From: Fretibacterium sp.
Lineage (GTDB): Bacteria; Synergistota; Synergistia; Synergistales; Aminobacteriaceae
Assembly (NCBI GenBank): GCA_016280565.1
Contig: JAEEGY010000219.1
Coordinates: 1 to 20,679 of the forward strand
DNA: 20,679 bases
Reading direction: 5' to 3'
Below, piece after piece: positions 1 through 6,479 of the stretch. The position numbers and the translations under genes are program-made. A model generated the notes under the pieces. The model ran no database searches. It was not told the DNA's origin and saw nothing but the letters and a program-made list of their open reading frames with translations. Position 1 is the first letter of the stretch. Each line of letters opens with the position of its first letter.

Positions 1-1220
1 GCGCTCTCGCCGATCTGAGCCATACCACCCAGCATGAACTGATCCCAAATCTGGCCCCCCAGGAAGTTCCAGTCGATGCCGTTGCGGTCCAGGTTCGTGA
101 CGTTGATCTCCGCAATGAAGCCACGGAGCAGCACCTGCCGGGCCTGGATGTCGATCTCTTCCAGCACATGCGTCAGCGCCTCGTACTGCCGGTCGGACGC
201 AGCGAAAATCAGGCTGTTGGTCGCCAGGTCCGGCACCACCGTCGTGGGAAGTTTGCCCTCCTGATTGGGCTGGAGCATGGCTGATGCCGCCAGGACTTTG
301 CTCAGCTGCTCGGCCGCCTGGGTCGCGTCGATGTTCTTGAGTTTGTAGACGTGGAAGCCGCCGGCCTGGACGTCCACATCCAGCTCCTTGATGATACCTG
401 CCGCCTTATCGATGGCACTGCGGCTCCCCACGACGATGACCTTATGGCTCAGGGGCTCTGCCACAGCGGATATCCCCTGGAGAGGCCCACCGGTCTGGGC
501 AACAGCGTTGAGCTGGTTGGCCACCGTGGCCGCGTCGCCGTGCTTAAGGGTGAAGGTCCGGCTGATTCGCGCGCTCTGGGGAGTGTCCATCTTGCGCAAC
601 AGGTCCACAGCCTTGTTCACGTCTGTCGCCCGGCCCTGAAGCAGAATATCCCGGTTGTTCCCCACGGGGAGCACGATAAGGCCCTGCCCAAAGGCCTGCT
701 GAATACCCGGCACGATGGACTCCACCGTCACATAGTCCAGCGGAACGATGTACGTTACGGTCTCCTCGCCGTAGCCGGGGCCGGATCGCCCGCGGCCAAC
801 CGTCGCCGAGGGGCTGACGCCGCCCTGCCGCACGATGGAGTAAGACCCCATGTCCTGAAGCGAGAAACCGTACATCTGAAGGGTGGAGAGCATGATCTGC
901 CGCGCCTCGCTGAGGGACGAGGGGCGGGGAGAGATAATCGTTATCTTCGCCGAGATGTTCGGGGGAACGATGATGTTCTCCTGGAGCAGCTCCGACATAA
1001 AGCGGACGAACTTTACCAGGTCCATGTCCTTGAAGTTGAACTGCACCAGCCCGGACCGGCGCATGGCCTGGGCCGCGCTGATCAGTTCCTTCTCCTCCTC
1101 AGGCGGCAGGATAGCCGCCCCCGCAGGAGTCTCCGGCGCAGGGTCCGCCCCTGCCGGAAACGCCCCCACCATGGCCACCGCCAGGGCGCCTAACAGAAAT
1201 ATCCCGCGTAATCTCCTCAA
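1..1220 (-). CDS. gspD: Type II secretion system secretin GspD (N-terminal part, cut by window edge)
   Basis: Outer-membrane secretin, the multimeric gated channel through which the type II system exports folded proteins. About 406 codons are visible. They start with a signal peptide (hydrophobic stretch at about residues 7-25, then PAGADP). An N0-type domain follows (VQFNFKDMDLVKFVRFMSEL, then NIIVPPNISAKITI and SLSEARQIMLSTLQMYGFSL). N1/N2-like ring repeats come next (YIVPLDYVTVESIVPGIQQA, then FHVYKLKNIDATQAAEQLSK). The last part, QVLLRGFIAEINVTNLDRNG, is the usual entry into the secretin core; the beta-barrel lies outside the window. The start is TTG at 1220: an in-frame stop sits just upstream with no other start codon between, and a GGGGGAAG ribosome site lies about 6-10 nt before it. 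It is the last visible gene of the gsp cluster, separated from the pseudopilin by 144 bp. Family identity is clear; assignment to T2SS rather than the type IV pilus secretin PilQ rests on the neighbours. Confidence 0.93.
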   Translation of the reverse strand, partial: MRRLRGIFLLGALAVAMVGAFPAGADPAPETPAGAAILPPEEEKELISAAQAMRRSGLVQFNFKDMDLVKFVRFMSELLQENIIVPPNISAKITIISPRPSSLSEARQIMLSTLQMYGFSLQDMGSYSIVRQGGVSPSATVGRGRSGPGYGEETVTYIVPLDYVTVESIVPGIQQAFGQGLIVLPVGNNRDILLQGRATDVNKAVDLLRKMDTPQSARISRTFTLKHGDAATVANQLNAVAQTGGPLQGISAVAEPLSHKVIVVGSRSAIDKAAGIIKELDVDVQAGGFHVYKLKNIDATQAAEQLSKVLAASAMLQPNQEGKLPTTVVPDLATNSLIFAASDRQYEALTHVLEEIDIQARQVLLRGFIAEINVTNLDRNGIDWNFLGGQIWDQFMLGGMAQIGES

Positions 1221-1315
1221 AACGTCTTCCCCCTTCGCCGCACCTCAAACAGGGAACAAAAAGGGTACGGCAGCTCTCCATACTCTATTTTAACTCTAAC
1301 CCCACCGGGCAGAAA

Positions 1316-1324
1316 ATCATATCA
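1316..1324 (-). promoter_or_regulatory. Possible extended -10 promoter for gspD
   Basis: Read on the minus strand, the 144-bp gap upstream of gspD contains TGATATGAT, an extended -10 (TGn plus TATGAT, 5 of 6 to consensus), about 95 nt before the start codon. No convincing -35 lies at 16-18 nt. The gap could equally be a long untranslated spacer inside one operon. Confidence 0.3.
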
Positions 1325-1364
1325 GGCCAAAGGCAGGACTTTCCTCCGCCCCCTTAATTTTACA

Positions 1365-1691
1365 CTACCGGGGGAGATAAAGGACCATCGACCGGTTTCC
1401 CAACTTCACCGTCAACCGCTTAAAGGGCAGCTCGTAACTCTCGACCGGCACAGAATCCTGCTCCGTCCGCCACTCCACGCCATCCTCCCTGCCGCTGTCG
1501 GGCATATCTTCCTCCGTCCGAAACCGCAACCATAACCTCTGGGCTGCGGCCGTCAGCTCGCGCTCACCCTGGATCTCCGCCAGGGACCGCAGCGACATCG
1601 AAATCAGCCGAAAACCGGCCGAGACCACCAGCCCCGTGATCGCTACAGCCACCAACACCTCCATCAGGGTAAAGCCGCCGCGCCTGCTCAA
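1365..1691 (-). CDS. Minor pseudopilin, GspI-like
   Basis: A 108-residue protein with a classical type III (prepilin) signal: RRGG then FTLMEVLVAVAITGLVVSAG. Cleavage is expected after the glycine, leaving Phe1 and the conserved Glu5 followed by a hydrophobic helix. After processing, such proteins form the T2SS pseudopilus in the inner membrane. The short length and the soluble part (helix with ELTAAAQRLWLRF, then a small beta region) fit GspI best; GspH cannot be excluded. The position between gspC and gspD is unusual, as gspI normally sits beside gspJ and gspK. It starts with ATG, 15 nt after the gspC stop, and is presumably co-transcribed. Confidence 0.8.
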   Translation of the reverse strand: MSRRGGFTLMEVLVAVAITGLVVSAGFRLISMSLRSLAEIQGERELTAAAQRLWLRFRTEEDMPDSGREDGVEWRTEQDSVPVESYELPFKRLTVKLGNRSMVLYLPR

Positions 1692-1706
1692 AACGGCACC
1701 TCTTCT

Positions 1707-2675
1707 TCAGCGCACCACGTAACGCAAGGACGTAGGTTTTCCCCCACGGGTCACCTCCACGTCGAAGCGTTCGCTGTTCATCAGGGAGTTGATGGAGTTT
1801 GCGATGTCTGCCATGTTAGAGAAGGGGATTCCGTTGACGCCTTTTATCACGTCGCCCTTCTGCACTCCCAGCTGCTTGAGGATACTGTCGTTCTGTATCC
1901 ACTGGATCTCAAGACCAGGCTCCCCGTCCTTTGGGCGCAAACGAACTTTCTTAAGCTCGTCAAAGGGGTTCTGCACAAGCTGGTTGACCAGCTCGCTGGG
2001 GACCTGCCCGTCCTGCTCCTCCGTGGCCGCTACAACATTGCCCGCCGGCACATTCGCCGGAGTGGCTTTGGCAGTGGGAAGGGGTTTCATCGCAGTCTTC
2101 GGCGATGGCGCACCGTACAGAAGCTCCAACACAGCCACTTCGTCGTCCCGGACGAACACCGCCTCACGGTAGGTCACCTCAGCCAGCGTATAAACGTCAA
2201 AGCTCGTGTCCACCAGCACCAGGTGGGTCTGCCCCTTGTCCTCCAGCCACACTCCCACGCCCGGCAGCGTACCACGCACAACAGCATCTGCCAGAGACCC
2301 CTTGATCTCGGGCTCAGCGGGCTTCTCCTCCTGGATCACTGGGTTCTGCACAGGGACCGGCGAGGTGCGGAACGGGTTGGCCGTCAGGAAGCCTTCCAAC
2401 CCGGTGGAGTCCTTATCCTCCCGGCGCGCCGCCTCTGTCCCCAGCGCTCCCCCCTGCTGCATGGTTCCGCTCGCCGCAAAACGGTCAAGGGCAAGACCCA
2501 GACAGACAGCCGCGAACCAGCCCAGTGTCACTCCCAGCAAAAGCGGCAACGTCAGCTGCCACAGGGTATAGAGATTTCCGCCCTCATTCTGTGAAGTGCT
2601 CTTTTCCTCCTGTTCCTCAACGCGGGCCCCGCGGCTGGCACGATCTCTTAGCGCGTTTAGAAATTTCATCCCCAT
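1707..2675 (-). CDS. gspC: Type II secretion system protein GspC (PDZ type)
   Basis: Inner-membrane protein that links the inner-membrane platform to the secretin. The 322 residues show a cytoplasmic N-terminus (1-38), one membrane helix (about 40-65), a linker, and a periplasmic homology region (about 125-190, including ADAVVRGTLPGVGVWLEDKG) that in GspC proteins contacts the N0 domain of GspD. A C-terminal PDZ domain spans about 253-319 (GLEIQWIQNDSILKQLGVQ, then KGDVIKGVNGIPFSNMADI), the part linked to substrate selection in GspC. The start ATG directly abuts the TAA stop of gspN; a second in-frame ATG two codons later is an equally possible start. Domain order matches the family, so confidence is high. 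Confidence 0.9.
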   Translation of the reverse strand: MGMKFLNALRDRASRGARVEEQEEKSTSQNEGGNLYTLWQLTLPLLLGVTLGWFAAVCLGLALDRFAASGTMQQGGALGTEAARREDKDSTGLEGFLTANPFRTSPVPVQNPVIQEEKPAEPEIKGSLADAVVRGTLPGVGVWLEDKGQTHLVLVDTSFDVYTLAEVTYREAVFVRDDEVAVLELLYGAPSPKTAMKPLPTAKATPANVPAGNVVAATEEQDGQVPSELVNQLVQNPFDELKKVRLRPKDGEPGLEIQWIQNDSILKQLGVQKGDVIKGVNGIPFSNMADIANSINSLMNSERFDVEVTRGGKPTSLRYVVR

Positions 2676-3269
2676 TTAATTCGCCCCCTCCTGGCGGCGC
2701 AGAAACCAGTTCCCGTTCCCCTCTTTAACAAGGGGCAGGAAACTCTTGAGCGTGTTCATGTTCTCTTCAAAGGACGACGGCACCCTCACCGCGGTCTCCG
2801 CGCGCCCGATCTTCATGCGGGCCGGATCGATCGTTAAAAAGCCATCCAGCGAGAAATCCCCGTCCGAGTGAAGGCCCTCCAGCAACACCTCATTTGGCGA
2901 GGCCGTCAGGAGAAAACTCCCGCCGCCCAAATCCATCTTCTGCCCCATCGTCATCGTGCCCCCCTGGAAAGCCACCTCGCAAACCGGGGCCAGGCTCATC
3001 AGGCTGGCTAAAAGCTGAGGGCGCAGGGTGACGGACGAAAAGGAGAGGTTCACAAAGCCCCCCACTGAGAGGCCGTTCATCGTGAAGCCCCCCTCCACAC
3101 CCTCCACGTCAGAACAGGCAAGCCGTATCCCCTTTCCCTCCAGGACGGAGCTACCCAAAGACACAGCCGCCGTTCCCACCTCGCGCCAGGGCAGGAAGAT
3201 CCACAGCGCCGCGCAGAAGCCCACAAGGAGCAGAAACGTTCTCAAAATGAACAGAAATGTTCTCTTCAT
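2676..3269 (-). CDS. gspN: Type II secretion system protein GspN-like
   Basis: A 197-residue protein with one N-terminal membrane helix (about residues 5-26) followed by a beta-rich soluble domain (repeated GGFTMNGLSVGGFVNLSFSS-like strands). This is the arrangement of GspN, an accessory component present in only some T2SSs, with one membrane anchor and a periplasmic domain. Its ATG overlaps the TGA of gspM (ATGA), and gspC begins immediately after its stop, so it is translationally coupled on both sides. Sequence identity to GspN is recognised from pattern and context rather than a diagnostic motif. A truncated AsmA-like or LptC-like fold protein is the alternative, and the flanking gsp genes argue against that. 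Confidence 0.75.
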   Translation of the reverse strand: MKRTFLFILRTFLLLVGFCAALWIFLPWREVGTAAVSLGSSVLEGKGIRLACSDVEGVEGGFTMNGLSVGGFVNLSFSSVTLRPQLLASLMSLAPVCEVAFQGGTMTMGQKMDLGGGSFLLTASPNEVLLEGLHSDGDFSLDGFLTIDPARMKIGRAETAVRVPSSFEENMNTLKSFLPLVKEGNGNWFLRRQEGAN

Positions 3270-3784
3270 CGCCGGCCCTCTCCCCTCCGGGAATTTTCCT
3301 GCACAGGACCGATGATAGCCGAGACCGTGAGGAGCCGTTCCTCACCGGCAGGCAGGGCCCGTATCTCTGCGGAGAGGAAACGCACCCCCCGTGCGGCGAG
3401 CTGTTTTTCCAGCTCCGTCAGCTCCTCGGCGTAGAGCCGGTTGATCTCCACGGATTGGTTGCGGCCGTCGGGAGAGATGCGGTTGACGCGGCTTCCCAGC
3501 CCCATTCGCTCCGAAACCTGGGCAAATACCGACGGCACATCCACATCACCCGTCGTTGTCTTGGCTCCGGGCGCCATGGCCCGGTACTCCGCAGCCAGCA
3601 TGGAAAGCGTGCGGTAGCGGCCCTCCTGAACGGCAAGTGCGGAGCCGGCCTCCCCGGCCCGGTCCGACACCAGGGAGACACCGGCCCAGACCCCCAGCGC
3701 CAGCAATGCAGCGGCCAGCAAGCGTACCGATCCGGGGGCCTCACCCTGAAGGACAGACCTCGCGTTGCTTAAATTGAAGCTCAA
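3266..3784 (-). CDS. gspM: Type II secretion system protein GspM / PilO-like
   Basis: A bitopic inner-membrane platform protein that in T2SS pairs with GspL. From the chosen TTG start it has 172 residues: a short cytoplasmic end, a membrane helix (VRLLAAALLALGVWAGVSLV), a coiled-coil-like stretch, and a ferredoxin-like periplasmic domain (DVPSVFAQVSERMGLG, then VEINRLYAEELTELEKQLAA). The open frame extends upstream to 3859, but that would overlap the end of gspL by about 60 nt. TTG at 3784 has a strong GAGGGGGGAG ribosome site 3-6 nt upstream and begins 13 nt after the gspL stop, so I prefer it. The stop overlaps the gspN start (ATGA). The first residues after this start are LSFNLSNARSVLQG. 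Confidence 0.82.
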   Translation of the reverse strand: MSFNLSNARSVLQGEAPGSVRLLAAALLALGVWAGVSLVSDRAGEAGSALAVQEGRYRTLSMLAAEYRAMAPGAKTTTGDVDVPSVFAQVSERMGLGSRVNRISPDGRNQSVEINRLYAEELTELEKQLAARGVRFLSAEIRALPAGEERLLTVSAIIGPVQENSRRGEGRR

Positions 3785-3797
3785 GATGACTCCCCCC

Positions 3798-4973
3798 TCA
3801 CCACCGGACACGGAGGTCAAACCGGTACCCCACACCGGAGACGCTCTGCGTGTTGTCAAGCTGAGACAGGCTGGCCCGCCCTTCCCACGCCTTGCGGAAG
3901 GTGAGGACCGTACTCATGTCCGGAGCCGAACCCGTGAAGTCCAGCCCCTCCGCATTATAGCGCAGAACATCCACCACCACGTCCAGGCTGGTGTTTTCCG
4001 CAAAGACCTCGCCCAGGTCCGCCAGTGCACCATCCAGCCCTCGTCCCTCTGAGACGCCTCCCTGCAGCGCGGCGATCTTGTCCCGCGCCAGGGAGACAGG
4101 GTTCCCGATACGGCCCGTGTGAGCCGGGTCAAAGACCTCGCGGTAAAGCGCCTCAGAACGTTCCCGTACCGCCTCTGTCTTATGCTGAAGCTGGTTCCAG
4201 CGCAGCAGGCTCCCTGTCAGCACCAGGCCCCCCATCAGGAGGACCCAGCACGCCACACGGGTCAGGAGCCGTACACTGCGCTCAAGCCCCATCGCTCCCT
4301 CCAGAGCCGTACGCGACAGGTTTACGTCCCTAAGCCATGGACAATGGATCAGGCTCTCCCGTGCGATCTCCCCAATGGAGGCAAAGGCCTCCGGATCCGT
4401 CGCGTCGAGGACAAAGGAACTTCCCCGTTCCAGGCCCTGCCCCTTGCAGCAGGTGTCAAACCACGCCAGCTCGGACTCCGGCGTAGCGTGGGCTTTGGGA
4501 CGCCAGCGGCTCAACACAGGCTTATACCCCTGCCACAAAAGGGAACAGAGGTTCTCCTCATCCGCCCACAGAGTGACGCCCGTTCCCTCCACGCGGGAGG
4601 CCAGTGGCAGCGGCGCGGGCCAGACCAGGCCTCCGCTCCCTGTCTCCTCTGGCAGAGCGGCCAGTTCCTCCGGCGAGACGTACCAGGTCACTCCGCTGGC
4701 CGCCCGTCCTGTCCTCTCAAGGAGCACGGGGAATATCTCCACTGAGCCCGCCGCGGCGTAGGGCAGAACCTGGAGCCTCAGGGCCTCGCGCACCTTCGCC
4801 GCGCTCGAGAAGGGGAAAGAGAAGGCGTCCAGGGAGAGCGAGCGCATGGGGACAAGCGTGACGGCACGCCGTCCGGCCCCGGTGGAACGGACCTCACCCC
4901 CAGTCACGCGGCGAAACGCCACGTTCTCAAAATCAGAGCCTCCCCTTTTAAGGAAACTGAAATTAAATGACAC
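3798..4973 (-). CDS. gspL: Type II secretion system protein GspL-like
   Basis: A 391-residue protein with a cytoplasmic actin-like domain (about 1-235; in GspL it binds the ATPase GspE), a single membrane helix (about 237-257, VACWVLLMGGLVLTGSLL), and a periplasmic domain with a coiled-coil start (about 260-290) and a C-terminal ferredoxin-like fold (about 305-391). This is the GspL/PilM-PilN layout and is consistent with gspM directly downstream. It starts with GTG at 4973, 2 nt after the gspK stop, with GGGAGGAG inside the end of gspK acting as ribosome site. The N-terminal half is divergent and I see no clear nucleotide-binding motif, as expected for GspL. The neighbourhood secures the assignment. 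Confidence 0.82.
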   Translation of the reverse strand: MSFNFSFLKRGGSDFENVAFRRVTGGEVRSTGAGRRAVTLVPMRSLSLDAFSFPFSSAAKVREALRLQVLPYAAAGSVEIFPVLLERTGRAASGVTWYVSPEELAALPEETGSGGLVWPAPLPLASRVEGTGVTLWADEENLCSLLWQGYKPVLSRWRPKAHATPESELAWFDTCCKGQGLERGSSFVLDATDPEAFASIGEIARESLIHCPWLRDVNLSRTALEGAMGLERSVRLLTRVACWVLLMGGLVLTGSLLRWNQLQHKTEAVRERSEALYREVFDPAHTGRIGNPVSLARDKIAALQGGVSEGRGLDGALADLGEVFAENTSLDVVVDVLRYNAEGLDFTGSAPDMSTVLTFRKAWEGRASLSQLDNTQSVSGVGYRFDLRVRW

Positions 4974-4975
4974 CC

Positions 4976-5899
4976 TCAGGACTCCTCCCAGCGGACGATC
5001 TTTTTTGCCGTCCGGTCAAAAATAATATGAAATGATGTCCCCCCCGGAGACTCATCCAGGAACTCGATGCGGAGGGAGAAATAGCGGCTCTTGAAGCCCG
5101 CCAGGTTCGTGAGCTGTGTCGCAGTTTTCGGCGACAAGCCGGGAACTGCCTGAAGGTCCTCAAAGCTTCCCAGCGCTTTCTCCGCCCGATACGCGATAAG
5201 GCGGCTCACCTGGACGTCATCCAGTCCCGGCAGGAGCCTCAGCACCTCCGGAGGGGCCACGTTGAGGTTGACCTTTCCGTCACTCCAGATCGTGCAAAAT
5301 TTCTCCACTCCCAATTGTCCTGCTCCCCCATAGAGGATCTCCGGCGTGATCTCCTTCATCACCAGAAGTTCCGAGAGGTCCAGAAGGGGACGGTTGGGAA
5401 ACTCCTCATGCTCCCCCCCGCCGACGCGTCCCTTTCCGTCCTTATCGAGAAAATCCAGCACCGGCACAGCCAGTTCCCTATGCCCCAGCGCATCCCACAT
5501 ATCCTCCCATGGAGCACGCAGTTCCATCCTCAACGTGTTCCCGTCCGGCAGAAAGAGATTGCGGATGGGGAGCTTGTCATCCAGCGGCAGGACCTGCACC
5601 GCCCAAAGCCCCAGATCATCTGCGGGAAACAAGAGTGGTTTGAACCAATCCTGGATGGGGCTGTCACCCTTCGCCTGCTTGGAGGCCTCCTCGATGATAT
5701 TGATTGCCGCATCCACAAGAAGCTGAGCCATGCTCCGGTTCGTGAGGGCCACCCGCTCCCGTAGGACACCGCGGACCTGTGTGCGGACAAACCAGGTGAA
5801 AGCCGTAGCACAGGAGATGAGGAGCACCCCCAGCATCAGGACAGACACCAGCACAAAACCGCGCCGTCCCCGCCTACGGGGAGACGATGATCTCCTCAA
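4976..5899 (-). CDS. gspK: Type II secretion system minor pseudopilin GspK
   Basis: Large minor pseudopilin at the tip of the T2SS pseudopilus. The 307 residues begin with a basic leader (RRSSSPRRRGRRG) and the processing site before FVLVSVLMLGVLL. Position 5 of the mature protein is Ser rather than Glu, the known peculiarity of GspK. The C-terminal half contains the family's helix-hairpin-helix-like segment (DGKVNLNVAPPEVLRLLPG, then AVPGLSPKTATQLTNLAGF), at about residues 213-277. It starts with TTG at 5899 and overlaps the end of gspJ by 26 nt; GAGGCGGA upstream is a possible ribosome site. Length and motifs match GspK. Confidence 0.9.
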   Translation of the reverse strand: MRRSSSPRRRGRRGFVLVSVLMLGVLLISCATAFTWFVRTQVRGVLRERVALTNRSMAQLLVDAAINIIEEASKQAKGDSPIQDWFKPLLFPADDLGLWAVQVLPLDDKLPIRNLFLPDGNTLRMELRAPWEDMWDALGHRELAVPVLDFLDKDGKGRVGGGEHEEFPNRPLLDLSELLVMKEITPEILYGGAGQLGVEKFCTIWSDGKVNLNVAPPEVLRLLPGLDDVQVSRLIAYRAEKALGSFEDLQAVPGLSPKTATQLTNLAGFKSRYFSLRIEFLDESPGGTSFHIIFDRTAKKIVRWEES

Positions 5900-6473
5900 G
5901 GGTTTCCGCCTCCTTCCCTGTCCCGCGCGTCAGGGCGACGGCTAACCCCGCGGGCAGGGCCCCCTCGTACTTCTTCTCCCGTTCTTTACCGTTGGGGACC
6001 TCCACACTGAAACCTGTCACATCGGGCAGGACCAGCTGTCCATCCTCGCCCCTCAGTTTCTCCGGCTCGACCTCATCCACTTGCTTCCCTGGCAGGACCC
6101 AGCGGTAGAGCCCGGAGACCACTCCACGCAAACTGCCTCCCCGCTCGATTTTGTAGACGACGGTCCCGGCGGGCATCTGCTGACGCGTTGGAGAGGTTGT
6201 CATAATGGCCAGAATATCATCCTCCTGACTGCCGAGGGTCTGGTGATCTTCTACCCGCACAGCCTGTTTCGTCAGCCGCACTGTTCCCGCCACATCACGC
6301 CCAATGAAGGACAGGGCACGGGACAACGCCAGCGTGCCGGAGGTGCTGGTTTGAAGCTCCACCACCCGCCGCACCGTGACCACCACGGGGGCCAGCGCCA
6401 GGGACGTCACCATCCCCGTCAGCATCACCGCGATCAGGATCTCGATGAGGGTGAAGCCAGCCCGGCGCTGCAT
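5874..6473 (-). CDS. gspJ: Type II secretion system minor pseudopilin GspJ
   Basis: A 199-residue pseudopilin with a textbook signal: QRRAG then FTLIEILIAVMLTGMV, with Glu5 present. Length, position directly before gspK, and the beta-rich C-terminal part (GVVSGLYRWVLPG, LVLPDVTGFSVEVPNG) fit GspJ, which forms the tip complex with GspI and GspK. It starts with ATG at 6473, 6 nt after the stop of the O-antigen-ligase-like gene, so it is clearly in the same transcription unit. The C-terminus (EEIIVSP) is encoded by the same DNA that starts gspK in another frame. Confidence 0.85.
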   Translation of the reverse strand: MQRRAGFTLIEILIAVMLTGMVTSLALAPVVVTVRRVVELQTSTSGTLALSRALSFIGRDVAGTVRLTKQAVRVEDHQTLGSQEDDILAIMTTSPTRQQMPAGTVVYKIERGGSLRGVVSGLYRWVLPGKQVDEVEPEKLRGEDGQLVLPDVTGFSVEVPNGKEREKKYEGALPAGLAVALTRGTGKEAETLEEIIVSP

Positions 6474-6479
6474 AACGTC

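Noticed and set aside
351..1193. 280-codon open frame on the plus strand opposite gspD
   Set aside because: Low-complexity His/Arg-rich translation with no recognisable domain. It is antisense to a clear secretin and typical of GC-rich shadow frames.
3785..3859. N-terminal extension of GspM to 3859
   Set aside because: It would overlap about 60 nt of gspL and adds residues outside the family's layout; TTG at 3784 has the better ribosome site.
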